Positions 16,382 to 28,915 of a DNA stretch of 47,366 nucleotides are shown piece after piece. How positions within the stretch are numbered: the stretch's first letter is position 1; each line of letters begins with the position of its first letter. The stretch covers positions 1 through 47,366 of the forward strand of contig NZ_JAHFRY010000017.1 of assembly GCF_023266035.1 (NCBI RefSeq). Reading direction: 5' to 3'. The DNA is from Nevskia sp. GTDB taxonomy: Bacteria; Pseudomonadota; Gammaproteobacteria; Nevskiales; Nevskiaceae. The position numbers and the translations under genes were made by a program. A model generated the notes under the pieces. That model saw only the letters and a list, made by a program, of their open reading frames with translations. It made no database searches and was not told where the DNA came from.

Positions 16382-17071
16382 ATGTCCCCCCATCCGCCGG
16401 CCACTCCGATGATGACGCTCTACCACTGCATGAGCGCACGCTCGTTCCGTCCGCTATGGACACTTGAAGAATTGCAGCTGCCCTATGAACTGATCGTGCT
16501 GCCTTTTCCGCCTCGCGCGATCTCCAGGGAATACCTGGCCGTGAACTCGCTGGGGACCGTGCCCGCGTTCCGCGACGGTGAGGTATTCATGACCGAGTCG
16601 TCAGCGATCTCGCAGTACCTGGCCGATCGCAATCCCACCGGCGGGCTGTCGGTCGACAAGACCTCGCCGCACTACGGCGACTACCTCAATTTCCTTCATT
16701 TCGGCGAGGCGACGCTGACCTTCCCGCAGACGCTGATCCTGCGATACGGCCGCTTCGAGCCGAAGGATCGCCGCCAGTCGCAGATCGTCGAGGACTACAC
16801 CAAGTGGTTCCTCTCGCGGCTGCGACGCATCGGCGAAGTCGTGCGGATGCGCCCTTACATGTGCGGCAACTTGTTCACCGCCGCGGACATCTCGGTGGGC
16901 TACGCCTTGCTGCTGGCCGAGAATTTGGGCCTGCGCCCACAGTTCCCGGAGGGCGTGGGCGAATACTGGGATCGTCTGAGCGCGCGGAAAGGGTTCGTCA
17001 GCGCGATAGCTGCACAGGAGCGTGCGGCGATCGCAGCCGGAATCTCGCCCGAGTTGGTGATGAACGCCTGA
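16382..17071 (+). CDS. Glutathione S-transferase family protein
   Basis: 229 residues by the first ATG; the ATGs at 16409 and 16412 (MMTLYHC) are more natural starts for this family and give about 220 residues. None has a strong ribosome-binding site. The N-terminal thioredoxin-like domain has LYHCMSARSFRPLWTLEEL and the glutathione-contact motif MTESSAISQYLAD; the helical C-terminal domain has YMCGNLFTAADISVGYALLL. It likely conjugates or reduces electrophiles in the cytoplasm. It follows the AraC-type regulator on the same strand and may belong with the monooxygenase pathway, but the 190-bp gap leaves that open. Confidence 0.88.
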   Translation: MSPHPPATPMMTLYHCMSARSFRPLWTLEELQLPYELIVLPFPPRAISREYLAVNSLGTVPAFRDGEVFMTESSAISQYLADRNPTGGLSVDKTSPHYGDYLNFLHFGEATLTFPQTLILRYGRFEPKDRRQSQIVEDYTKWFLSRLRRIGEVVRMRPYMCGNLFTAADISVGYALLLAENLGLRPQFPEGVGEYWDRLSARKGFVSAIAAQERAAIAAGISPELVMNA

Positions 17072-17110
17072 TCAGCAGTCAAGCCGCTGCTTCCTGCGGT
17101 CGAGCCCAAG

Positions 17111-17203
17111 GGCGGGAAAGCCGCAGGCACATCCCGCCTTCCGCAGCGATGCGAGCTACTGCGTGGCGGGATGCACGGCCATACAGCCGGCCGCTTTCCC
17201 GCC
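17111..17203. repeat. REP-like repeat, copy 3, nested double palindrome
   Basis: GGCGGGAAAGC (17111-17121) pairs with GCTTTCCCGCC (17193-17203), and inside it CATCCCGCC (about 17130-17138) pairs with GGCGGGATG (17165-17173). It looks like two REP units in opposite orientation, as in a BIME. It lies between convergent genes (glutathione transferase and the sigma-54 activator). Confidence 0.6.
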
Positions 17204-17286
17204 CTACGATTCGATGACGTCTCCGCGTTCCTTACGTGCCGCAGCTAAGTACCAAGCTGTTTCAAAATACGAAACGACCGAAGCAC

Positions 17287-19275
<1,989 letters not shown>

Positions 19276-19300
19276 TGCACTCCCCTCCTGAATTCCATAG

Positions 19301-19321
19301 TGCCGTCATGACCTCACGGCA
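19301..19321. repeat. Inverted repeat between lutB and the sigma-54 activator
   Basis: TGCCGT (19301-19306) and ACGGCA (19316-19321) flank nine bases. It could be a weak hairpin after lutB or an operator before the activator gene; no T-run follows. Confidence 0.35.
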
Positions 19322-19335
19322 TCTGAAGCCGCCTG

Positions 19336-20787
19336 TTAATTCTGTTTGCGCTGCCGCTCCGCCAGCAGATCACGCAAGGATTTCGACGCAGGCTTCAATG
19401 GCGCCCTCGCCTGCGTCCATCCTCCCTGCCAGGGCGGCGTCAGCCAGTTCAGGCGCGCGGCAAACCAGACCAGCAGCCGATAGAGCGCCGGATGGCTGTA
19501 GAGCAACCGCCAGGCTTTCCAGGCGAGCGCTTCGGCCAGTTGCCGCACTTCGCCCTGCCCGCGCAGCGCCTGCTGCGGAGGCGTGGCCGATTGGGCGACG
19601 CTGTGGCGGCCGGCCTCGCGCAGGCGCATCAGCATGTCCGGGATCGGAATGCCCACCGGGCAGACTTCGCCGCAGGCACCGCAGAGGCTGGATGCGGTCG
19701 GCAGATGCCGTGTTTCCTTCAGGTTCTGCAGATGTGGCGAAATGATGGCGCCGATCGGCCCCGGATACGTGGTGCCGTAGCTCAGCCCGCCGACCCGCGT
19801 GTAGACCGGGCAGTGATTCATGCAGGCGCCGCAGCGAATGCACTGCAGGGTTGCCCGGAAGCGTTCCTCGCGATAAGCCTGGGTGCGGCCGTTGTCGAGC
19901 AGGATCAGGTGCATCTCGCGCGGGCCATCCTTCTCGCCTGCACGGCGTGGGCCGGTGATCACGTTGAGATAGGTGGTGATCGCCTGGCCGGTGGCCGAGC
20001 GGGTCAGCAGCGCGAACAAAGGTGCTACGTGCTCCAGCTTCTCGATGACCTTCTCGATGCCGGTGATGGCGATGTGCACGTCCGGCACCGAGGTGCAGAG
20101 CCGGCCATTGCCTTCGTTCTCGACCAGCACCAGCGAGCCAGTCTCGGCAACCATGAAGTTGACGCCGGACACGCCGATGCGCGCCGCCGAGAATTTGTCG
20201 CGCAGTGCGCGCCGGCCGATGGCGATCAGTTCGTTGACGTCATCGGTGAGCGGCGCGCCCTTGATGTGCTCGTGGAAAATCTCGGCGACATCCTGCTTGG
20301 TCTTGTGGATGGCCGGCATGATGATGTGGCTGGGGCGATCGCCATCGAGCTGCAGGATGTACTCGCCCATGTCGGTCTCGACGCACTCGATGCCCTGCGC
20401 CGCCATCTCGTGATTCAGCTCGATTTCCTCGCTGACCATCGACTTGCCCTTGACCATCAGGCTGGCGTCGTGGCGCCGCGCCAGGTCGAGGAAGATGCGA
20501 TTGGCGTCGGCCGCCGTCTCCGCCCAATGCACCTGCACGCCGAGCGAAGTGAGCTTGTTTTCCAGCTGCTCCAGCAGTTCCGGCAGCTTCGACAATGCCT
20601 GCTGACGCACCGCTTCGCCGACCTTGCGCAGGCGCTCGAAAGCCTCGAGATCCGGGAACTGACTCGCACGGCGATCGATCAGGAAATCCATCGCGCCGGT
20701 GAAGCTGTCGCGCAGCTTCGGGTCCTTCAGCGCGGCGCGGGCATTGGCCTGGAAATCGGCCAGCTTGATGGCCATTGCGCCACTCAT
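19336..20787 (-). CDS. lutB: L-lactate oxidation iron-sulfur protein LutB
   Basis: 483 residues from the ATG at 20787, which overlaps the lutC stop as ATGA; the track start at 20937 lies inside lutC. A LUD domain (KGKSMVSEEIELNHEM, GVSGVNFMVAETGSL) is followed by two 4Fe-4S motifs, CIRCGACMNHC and CGACGEVCP. LutABC (LldEFG, YkgEFG) oxidises L-lactate to pyruvate at the inner face of the membrane; LutB is thought to be the large redox subunit. The order here is lutA-lutC-lutB. The C-terminal ~80 residues are hydrophobic/basic as in the family. Confidence 0.95.
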   Translation of the reverse strand: MSGAMAIKLADFQANARAALKDPKLRDSFTGAMDFLIDRRASQFPDLEAFERLRKVGEAVRQQALSKLPELLEQLENKLTSLGVQVHWAETAADANRIFLDLARRHDASLMVKGKSMVSEEIELNHEMAAQGIECVETDMGEYILQLDGDRPSHIIMPAIHKTKQDVAEIFHEHIKGAPLTDDVNELIAIGRRALRDKFSAARIGVSGVNFMVAETGSLVLVENEGNGRLCTSVPDVHIAITGIEKVIEKLEHVAPLFALLTRSATGQAITTYLNVITGPRRAGEKDGPREMHLILLDNGRTQAYREERFRATLQCIRCGACMNHCPVYTRVGGLSYGTTYPGPIGAIISPHLQNLKETRHLPTASSLCGACGEVCPVGIPIPDMLMRLREAGRHSVAQSATPPQQALRGQGEVRQLAEALAWKAWRLLYSHPALYRLLVWFAARLNWLTPPWQGGWTQARAPLKPASKSLRDLLAERQRKQN

Positions 20788-21470
20788 GAGCGGACTCCGT
20801 CCTGCACCAGCAGGATCACCAGTTCGCGCGGCCCGTGGGCGCCGTAGACCAGCATGCGCTGGATGTCCGCAGTCTTCGACGGACCGGTGATGGTCAGCAG
20901 ATTGCTCGGCATCGCACTCGCCCAGCCGTAGTGCCACATCGCCGAGAGCAGCGAGTCCTGCAGCTGGCTTTCATGCAGCAGCGCGATATGCAGCGGCGGC
21001 ACCAGCGACAGCGTGCGCGGCTCCGCGATGGTCGGCATCACCAGCAGGCTGCCGCTGGCGGCAAGGCCGCCGAGCGTGGTGGTGATGCCAGCGTCAGCGG
21101 CGAACAGCTCGGGCTTGAGTGCGGCGATCTCGCGATCGAACCAGCGCAGTTGCTGCGGCGGCACGCAGGCCGCCAGCGTGGCGGCGATCTCGCTGCCAGG
21201 CCCGGCAAACAACTGCCGTGGCGCCCGCGCGCGCAGCAATGCCTGCAGGGCTTCAGGCCAGTCGGCCTGCGTGGTTTCGATGACTTCGGCACGCCAGCTT
21301 CGGGCGTGGCGGATGAAGCGCTCGGTGCGTGTCTCCCCGACCGGATCGGCCAGCAGTGGCAACAGAGCAGCGGAGACATCCAGCGGCGTGTTCTGCGGAT
21401 CACGCGTTGCCGCGCGCAGACGTTCGAAGATCGCGCTGCGCGCACGCAGCGACTCGGCGGACGCGCTCAC
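20784..21470 (-). CDS. lutC: L-lactate oxidation protein LutC (LUD domain)
   Basis: 228 residues from a GTG at 21470 that overlaps the lutA stop as GTGA; the ATG start in the track lies inside lutA. The LUD/DUF162 domain is recognised by FAADAGITTTLGGLAASGSLLV, the PPLHIALL strand and the TGPSKTADIQRMLVYGAHGP ending. LutC is the third subunit needed for L-lactate use; its catalytic role is not well defined. Overlaps on both sides show strict translational coupling in the lutACB operon. Confidence 0.93.
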   Translation of the reverse strand: MSASAESLRARSAIFERLRAATRDPQNTPLDVSAALLPLLADPVGETRTERFIRHARSWRAEVIETTQADWPEALQALLRARAPRQLFAGPGSEIAATLAACVPPQQLRWFDREIAALKPELFAADAGITTTLGGLAASGSLLVMPTIAEPRTLSLVPPLHIALLHESQLQDSLLSAMWHYGWASAMPSNLLTITGPSKTADIQRMLVYGAHGPRELVILLVQDGVRS

Positions 21471-22261
21471 TGAGCTTCCCCGCCGTCGAGGCGTTCGCGG
21501 ATCAGGCTGGCGATGTGCTGGCCGCGCATCAGGTCGCGGCGCTTCTTGAGCATCAGGTTCAGACTCAGCAGGCAGCCGCAATCGGCGCTGACCATCGCGT
21601 CGCAATCGGTGGCGCGGATGGCGTCGAGCTTGTCGGAGGTCATCGCCGCGGAAATTTCCGGATGCTTGACCGAGAAGGTGCCGCCGAAACCGCAGCACTC
21701 GGATTCATGGGCGTGCTCCACCAGTTCCACGCCGGGCAGACGGCTCAGCAGTTCGCGCCCGCATTCCAGGGTGCCCATCTCGCGGCGCGCGCTGCAGGCC
21801 GTGTGCAGCGCCACGCGCAGCGGGCGGCGACTGGCGCTGTCCAGTTTCAGATCGGCGACGTTCAACAGGTAATCGGTGAATTCGATGGTCCGCGCGGAGA
21901 TCGCTTCGGCCTTCGCCAGCTTCACGGGATCATTCGCGAACAGCTTCGGCCAGTGATGCTTGAGCATGCCGCCGCAGGAACCGGAGGGCACGACGATCGG
22001 CCAGGGCTCCGGAAACAGATCGAGCTGCGCGGCGGCCACCTTGGCCGCTTCCTCGGGAAAGCCGGTGGTGTACGCCGGCTGGCCGCAGCAGGTCTGCCGG
22101 ACCGGAAAGTGCACCTGCACACCGCTGCGCTCGAGCACGTCGATGGCATCGAAACCGGCCTCCGGCGCGAACATGTCGATGACGCAGGTGGCGAAGAAAT
22201 AGACGTTCCGTTTGCCGTCGCGGGCAGCGGATGCGGGTGTGGATGCGGGTGTTGGGGACAT
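21467..22261 (-). CDS. lutA: L-lactate oxidation protein LutA (CCG domain)
   Basis: 264 residues, with the ribosome-binding site AGGAGGAGG close to the ATG. Two cysteine-rich CCG repeats are visible: CCGQPAY with SGSCGGML, and [17 protein letters not shown] with [10 protein letters not shown], as in heterodisulfide-reductase-like LutA/LldE/YkgE. The first residues after the ATG carry a small Ala/Thr/Ser/Pro-rich repeat (TPASTPASA). It is the first gene of lutACB, divergent from a GntR-type regulator. Substrate specificity for L-lactate is assigned by family; glycolate oxidation would need glcDEF, which is not here. Confidence 0.95.
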   Translation of the reverse strand: MSPTPASTPASAARDGKRNVYFFATCVIDMFAPEAGFDAIDVLERSGVQVHFPVRQTCCGQPAYTTGFPEEAAKVAAAQLDLFPEPWPIVVPSGSCGGMLKHHWPKLFANDPVKLAKAEAISARTIEFTDYLLNVADLKLDSASRRPLRVALHTACSARREMGTLECGRELLSRLPGVELVEHAHESECCGFGGTFSVKHPEISAAMTSDKLDAIRATDCDAMVSADCGCLLSLNLMLKKRRDLMRGQHIASLIRERLDGGEAQ

Positions 22262-22349
22262 GGCCTCCTCCTGGAGCGCTTCCGGCTTTCGCCCAGCGCA
22301 TTCATGTTGTCGTTGGGCCGAGTCTGGTCATCGGCAGCTCGCCTGTGAT

Positions 22350-22364
22350 ATTGGTCGGACCAAT
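22350..22364. promoter_or_regulatory. LldR/FadR-type palindromic operator
   Basis: ATTGGTC-G-GACCAAT is a perfect 7-bp-arm palindrome and fits the TGGTN(3)ACCA pattern bound by the LldR/PdhR/FadR branch of the GntR family. It lies in the 118-bp gap between lutA and the GntR gene, ending 15 bp before the regulator's ATG, so it could control both directions. Confidence 0.72.
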
Positions 22365-22379
22365 TCGGAAACCCCTGTC

Positions 22380-23084
22380 ATGAGCGAACCCTTGTTGCAG
22401 CGTGGCGATGCCGTCGCGGAAGCGATCGAGCGGGCGATCGTGGCGCGCGAGTTCGAAGACCGGCTGCCGCCCGAGCGGGCGCTGGCCGAGCGCTATCGGG
22501 TATCGCGCGGCACGGTTCGGGAGGCGATCGGCAAGCTGGTGGCGCGCGGCCTGCTGAGCCGCCGGCAAGGCTCGGGCACCTTCATCAATGACGACACCGA
22601 TCGGCGCACGGCCGAGATCTGGTCCGACATGGTCGAGCGGCATCCGCGGCTGCAGGAAAGCCTGATCGAGTTCCGCACGATGATGGAATGCCGCACGGCC
22701 GAACTGGCGGCGACACGACATACCGCTATCGATCGCCGGCGCTTGCAGCAGGTGGCACGCGACGTCGATGCCGCTTACGGTGCCAGTGACCGACGGGCGC
22801 AGATCGAGGCCGACGTGGCTTATCACCGGGCGATCGCCGACGCCGCCCACAATCCGGTGTTTTCCTACCTGATGGGCTCGCTGCTGAACCTGCTGCACGA
22901 CCACGTCCAGCTCAGCATCGCCGGCCTGCAACCAGATACGGAACCGTCACGGCAGCTGCGCGCACAGCATCAGGCCTTGATCGACGCCATCCTGTCCCGT
23001 GACGTTGCCGCGGCCGGCCGTGCTGCCGGCCGGCACATGGATTACGTGCGGGTGCAGCTCAACGATCTGCGCAGCGTCTCCTGA
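22380..23084 (+). CDS. GntR-family regulator, FCD type (LldR/PdhR-like)
   Basis: 234 residues from the ATG at 22380; the track's longer start at 22212 would run over the operator and the lutA start. The N-terminal winged helix ([41 protein letters not shown]) and the C-terminal FCD ligand domain ([37 protein letters not shown]) are complete. The FCD domain normally binds a carboxylate with a metal. Divergent placement from lutA and the palindrome make it the likely L-lactate-responsive repressor of lutACB, by analogy to LldR. Confidence 0.92.
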   Translation: MSEPLLQRGDAVAEAIERAIVAREFEDRLPPERALAERYRVSRGTVREAIGKLVARGLLSRRQGSGTFINDDTDRRTAEIWSDMVERHPRLQESLIEFRTMMECRTAELAATRHTAIDRRRLQQVARDVDAAYGASDRRAQIEADVAYHRAIADAAHNPVFSYLMGSLLNLLHDHVQLSIAGLQPDTEPSRQLRAQHQALIDAILSRDVAAAGRAAGRHMDYVRVQLNDLRSVS

Positions 23085-23096
23085 GCCGCCGCGGCG

Positions 23097-25133
23097 TCAG
23101 GGCGCAACGACGGCCTGATTCTGCCGGCCGATCTTTGCCTCGGCCTTCGCCAGCGCCTGCTTGAAGCGCGGATCGTCGCGGTAGCCATCCCAGATCGGCG
23201 ACAGCCGCAGGTCGGCCAGATTCTGTGCCGCGGGATCGTCGGCCAGCGCGCCCAGAGCGTCGAGTGCTTCGTCGCGCAAGCCCGCCAGCGCCAGGATGCT
23301 CGCCTGCGCGTCGCGCGTCGCGAAGCGCGCGATCTGATCGTTGCCAGCCGCCTCGACCGCGATCCGGGCGTCGCGCCGCGCCGCTTCGGAATCACCGAGG
23401 CCGGCTTCGACCATCGCCAGACTGGCCTGCAGAACACTGTCGCCACCCAGGCGCTCGCGCAAGGCGGTACTCCGGGCAAGGCCTTCCTTGAAGGTGGCCG
23501 TTGCCGCTTTCTCATCCCCCTGCCAGCGCTGGGACCAGCCGAGTAAGGGGTAGTAATCCAGGGTGCCACCGTCGAGTTCGAAATCCGGTGCCGCCAGCGC
23601 CGCCCGGTAGCCCGCGATGACGGTGGAGAAATCACGGCGAACGGTCGCCAGCGACAGCTTGACGCTCATCATCCAACCGCTTTCGATGTCGAGCGGCTGT
23701 GAATCGATCATGCGACCTGCCGACTCGATGTCGCCCTCGTCCAGATAGCTACCGGCCTTCTGGGAGATCAGAACGACATTGCCCGGATTCAGCGCGAGTC
23801 CACGGTCGAGCCAGATTCGGGAGGCCGCTGTGCGGCCGAGAATGGACAGCGATTGGACGAGCATCGACAGGAAGGAGATGTTGCCGGGATCGAGCGCGAT
23901 CGCCTGCTGCAACAGTTCGACCGATCGCTCGTAATGTCCGGCGCGACGCTCCACGAGCCCACGTGCGCTGAACACTTCGGCGCTGTTCGGCAGCAACCGG
24001 CCGGCTTCTGCGAACGCTGTGCGCGCGCCATCGAAATCGAGCGTGCGATAGAGCAGATAGCCGCGTGCCAGCCAGCTTTCGGCGGCCTCCGGTGCCAGCT
24101 CCATCGCCTTGGCCGCCTCGCTGCGTGACGCTTCGAGCCGCCCGCCGTCGAGATCCAGCCTGTTGAAGTGGATCAGTCCATCGACGATCGACTTGTAGGC
24201 CCAGGCCTGCGCGAAGCCGGGGTCCAGGCGCACGGCTTCGGCGAAATTCACCGAGGCAGCGCGCAGCAGCACCGGCGAAAACGCCGCCTTGTGGCCTTCG
24301 AGACCGCGCAGATAGGCGTCGTAGGCGGCGGGGTTCAAGGTCGGCTTGCGTGCCAGCTGCTGCCGTTCTTCACCGCTGAGACGGGCGTCCAGCGTCTGCG
24401 CGATGGCGGTGGCCACCTCGCCCTGCACGCCGAGGATGTCATCGGTGCCGCGATCGTAGATTTCGCCCCACAGATGGCTGTCGTCGGCGGCGCGGATCAG
24501 CTGCACGTTGATCCGAACCTTGTTGCCGACCTTCTGGACGCTGCCTTCGAGGATGTGGGCGACGCCCAGTCGGGCGGCGATCTCCTTGAGATTGCCGGGA
24601 TGGCCGCTGTACTCGGCGGTCGAGGTCCGCGAGGTCACGCGCAGCGCGCCGACCTTGGCCAGCCGGGTCAGGATCTCGTCCTGCATGCCGGTGGCGAAAT
24701 AGGCGTTCTCCGCATCCGCGGACAAATTCTCGAACGGCAGCACCGCGATCGACTTGTCGGCAGAGGCGGCGGCTGGCTTGCGCAGTGCCAGCCGGTCGGT
24801 GAGCAGCAACACCACGGCCAGCGCCAGCACCGCGATGATCCAGCGATCCAGTGTCTTGCCGGTCTGCCGGGTGACCGACTCGCTACGGTCGATCTCGCTT
24901 TCCAGCTTGATGCCGTGCGGCGTCCACTCGTAGAACCACGAGAACAGCATCGCGAACGGAAAGCCGATGACCACGGCGATGACGACGATGCGCACCGTCT
25001 CGTTCGGAATGTCGAAGAACGGAAACACCTGGGTCGCGATCTGCACCAGCAGCCAGGCCGCGCCGGCATAGAACAGGGCCGCGCGATGGACGTTGCGGCG
25101 CTGCAGTTCGAGGAGTAACGAGGGGCGACTCAC
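23097..25133 (-). CDS. TolB-like/TPR membrane protein, paralogue C
   Basis: 678 residues from a GTG at 25133, with CGGAG upstream as ribosome-binding site. The first ~120 residues (LELQRRNVHRAALFYAGAAW, three membrane segments) are nearly the same as in paralogues A and B, also at DNA level. A TolB/FlgO-like domain (KSIAVLPFENLSADAENAYF, LEGSVQKVGNKVRINVQLI) and a long TPR region follow. The TPR part is closer to A than to B by the TolB-domain wording. Function unknown. It ends 12 bp from the convergent GntR gene. Confidence 0.87.
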   Translation of the reverse strand: MSRPSLLLELQRRNVHRAALFYAGAAWLLVQIATQVFPFFDIPNETVRIVVIAVVIGFPFAMLFSWFYEWTPHGIKLESEIDRSESVTRQTGKTLDRWIIAVLALAVVLLLTDRLALRKPAAASADKSIAVLPFENLSADAENAYFATGMQDEILTRLAKVGALRVTSRTSTAEYSGHPGNLKEIAARLGVAHILEGSVQKVGNKVRINVQLIRAADDSHLWGEIYDRGTDDILGVQGEVATAIAQTLDARLSGEERQQLARKPTLNPAAYDAYLRGLEGHKAAFSPVLLRAASVNFAEAVRLDPGFAQAWAYKSIVDGLIHFNRLDLDGGRLEASRSEAAKAMELAPEAAESWLARGYLLYRTLDFDGARTAFAEAGRLLPNSAEVFSARGLVERRAGHYERSVELLQQAIALDPGNISFLSMLVQSLSILGRTAASRIWLDRGLALNPGNVVLISQKAGSYLDEGDIESAGRMIDSQPLDIESGWMMSVKLSLATVRRDFSTVIAGYRAALAAPDFELDGGTLDYYPLLGWSQRWQGDEKAATATFKEGLARSTALRERLGGDSVLQASLAMVEAGLGDSEAARRDARIAVEAAGNDQIARFATRDAQASILALAGLRDEALDALGALADDPAAQNLADLRLSPIWDGYRDDPRFKQALAKAEAKIGRQNQAVVAP

Positions 25134-25211
25134 GGAACTCCGGGAAACCGTTTCATGGCAGAAAGTCGGCCGAAGGATAACCCGCCTTATGGCTTCCGCC
25201 GACGGAAACGA

Positions 25212-25235
25212 ATCAGGGCGCCGAAGCGCCCTGAT
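25212..25235 (-). terminator. Rho-independent-type terminator of ilvNC
   Basis: ATCAGGGCGC and GCGCCCTGAT make a perfect 10-bp stem; on the ilvC strand the loop reads TTCG closed by C-G, an extra-stable tetraloop, followed by a T-containing stretch (TCGTTTCC). It lies 30 bp past the ilvC stop. The T-run is short, so efficiency is uncertain. Confidence 0.8.
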
Positions 25236-25264
25236 CGTTCAAGCGTGCAACCTGATCCGAAGAA

Positions 25265-26891
<1,627 letters not shown>

Positions 26892-27048
26892 AGGGCGCGC
26901 ACGGTAGCCGCACATCGCGTCGGACGCAAGACGGGAACGGGCCGGAAACGGTGCGGACATGCTATAAAAGCGCCCCTTTTAGCGCTGCAAAGCGCTAATT
27001 GCGCCCCAACAGGGCATCGCCCCCGCATCAACCAGAGTGACTGATCCG
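26892..27048. promoter_or_regulatory. Divergent ilvN/ilvB promoter region with palindrome
   Basis: The region holds a TATAAAA box near 26963 and a perfect palindrome TTAGCGCT-gcaa-AGCGCTAA (26979-26998). Promoters for both genes must lie here or just inside. On the minus strand TTGCAG and TTATAG are 17 bp apart, a weak sigma-70-like pair. No leader peptide with branched-chain codons is apparent, so classic attenuation is not supported. Confidence 0.45.
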
Positions 27049-28902
27049 ATGAACGCACCGCTGCAGCACGACACGCACCCCCTCGCCGGCCAGACGATGA
27101 GCGGCGCCGACATCATCGTCCAGGTCCTGGCCGATGAGGGTGTCGATGTCGTCTTCGGCTATTCGGGTGGCGCGATTCTGCCGACCTACGATGCGATCTT
27201 CCGCTTCAACGCCGCCAACCCGAGTGCTGCGGGCGAAGACCCGATGCCGCTGATCGTGCCTGCCAACGAGCAGGGCGCCGGCTTCATGGCGGCCGGCTAT
27301 GCCCGGTCCTCGGGCCGGGTCGGCGTGGCGCTGGTCACCTCCGGCCCGGGCGCGACCAACACCGTCACCCCGGTGCGCGATTCGATGGCCGATTCGACGC
27401 CGATCGTGGTCATCTGCGGCCAGGTGCCAACCAGCGCGATGGGTACCGACGCGTTCCAGGAAGCGCCGATCAGCAACATCATGGCCGCCTGCGCCAAGCA
27501 CGTGTTCCTGGTCACCGATCCGAGCAAGCTCGAAGCCACCGTGCGCACCGCCTTCGAGATCGCCCGCACCGGCCGTCCGGGCCCGGTGGTCGTCGACGTG
27601 CCGAAGGACGTGCAGAACTGGAAGGGCGTGTTCACCGGTCGTCGCGACGTGCTCGGCCGCCTGCCGGTGCCGGGCTACCGCGCCCGCCTGCGGGTGAGCG
27701 ACGAAGCGCGCATCGACGAGGCTTCCCTCGCCCACTTCCACGAGCTGTTGAAGGCTGCCAAGCGGCCGATGATCTATGCCGGCGGCGGCGTCATCCACGC
27801 CGAAGCGGCCGAGCAGCTGCGCGCCTTCGCCAACGAGTACGGCATCCCGACGGTGATGACCCTGATGGGTCTCGGCGCCTACGACACCACCGATCCGCTG
27901 TCGATGCACATGCTCGGCATGCACGGCACCGCCTACGCGAACTACGCGATCGACGACTGCGATCTGCTGATCGCGATCGGCGCCCGCTTCGACGATCGCG
28001 TGGCCGGCGTGCCGTCGAAGTTCGCCCGCAACGCCAAGGCGATCCTGCACTTCGATGTCGATGCCTCCGAGATCAACAAGGTCAAGCGGGTGACCTGGTC
28101 GCATGTCGGCAATCTGAAGGTCGCGCTGACCCAGGTGCTGGCGCATGGCCGGGCGCAGAACTTCAAGCCGGACTACAGCGAATGGCACGGCCACGTGGCC
28201 GAGCTGAAGCGCGTCCATGCGATGAACTACGACCGCGCCTCGGTGACCATCCAGCCGTACGCGATCATCGAAGCGATCAACCGCATCACCAAGGGCGACG
28301 CGATCATCGCCACCGGCGTCGGCCAGCATCAGATGTGGGCCGCGCAGTACTTCGATTTCAGGCAGCCACGCCTGTGGCTGACCTCCGGTTCGATGGGCAC
28401 CATGGGCTTCGGCCTGCCGGCAGCGATCGGCGCGCAGTTCGCCAACCCGAAGAAGATCGTCGTCGATATCGATGGCGATGCCTCGGTGCGCATGAACATC
28501 GGCGAGATGGAAACGATCACCAACTACGGCCTGCCGATCAAGGTCGTCGTGCTGAACAATTCCGGCGACGGCATGGTTCGCCAGTGGCAGAAGCTGTTCC
28601 ATGAAAGCCGCTTCTCGGGCAGCGACAAGACGCTGCACAAGAAGGATTTCGTCAAAGCCGCGCAGGCCGATGGCTTCGAGTACGCCGTGCAGCTGTCGAA
28701 CCCGGCGGACATCGATCGCGTGGTCGGCGAGTTCGTCGCCTTCCCCGGCCCGGCCTTCCTCGAAGTGGTCATCGACCGCGATGCCGGCGTCTACCCGATG
28801 GTCGGCCCCGGCATGAGCTACGCGGAGATGATCACCGGCGACTGGATCGCGTCACGCGAACCGCCGAAGGTGCTCGACGTCAGCAAGACCCAGCTGTTCT
28901 GA
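27049..28902 (+). CDS. ilvB: Acetolactate synthase large (catalytic) subunit
   Basis: 617 residues from the ATG at 27049 (MNAPLQ); a GTG at 27037 would add four. The thiamine-diphosphate enzyme is complete: catalytic Glu in VPANEQGAGFMAAGYAR, GYSGGAILP at the start, FAD-region and the diphosphate-binding motif DIDGDASVRMNIGEMETITNYGLPIKVVVLNNSGDG. It condenses two pyruvates to acetolactate, or pyruvate with 2-oxobutyrate. It is divergent from ilvN and ilvC. The DUF815 ATPase follows within 13 bp. Confidence 0.97.
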   Translation: MNAPLQHDTHPLAGQTMSGADIIVQVLADEGVDVVFGYSGGAILPTYDAIFRFNAANPSAAGEDPMPLIVPANEQGAGFMAAGYARSSGRVGVALVTSGPGATNTVTPVRDSMADSTPIVVICGQVPTSAMGTDAFQEAPISNIMAACAKHVFLVTDPSKLEATVRTAFEIARTGRPGPVVVDVPKDVQNWKGVFTGRRDVLGRLPVPGYRARLRVSDEARIDEASLAHFHELLKAAKRPMIYAGGGVIHAEAAEQLRAFANEYGIPTVMTLMGLGAYDTTDPLSMHMLGMHGTAYANYAIDDCDLLIAIGARFDDRVAGVPSKFARNAKAILHFDVDASEINKVKRVTWSHVGNLKVALTQVLAHGRAQNFKPDYSEWHGHVAELKRVHAMNYDRASVTIQPYAIIEAINRITKGDAIIATGVGQHQMWAAQYFDFRQPRLWLTSGSMGTMGFGLPAAIGAQFANPKKIVVDIDGDASVRMNIGEMETITNYGLPIKVVVLNNSGDGMVRQWQKLFHESRFSGSDKTLHKKDFVKAAQADGFEYAVQLSNPADIDRVVGEFVAFPGPAFLEVVIDRDAGVYPMVGPGMSYAEMITGDWIASREPPKVLDVSKTQLF

Positions 28903-28915
28903 GCGGGCGCCCGAG

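Noticed and set aside
26892-27036. Branched-chain amino-acid attenuator leader for ilvB
   Set aside because: No short ORF rich in Leu, Ile or Val codons and no alternative hairpin pair could be found.
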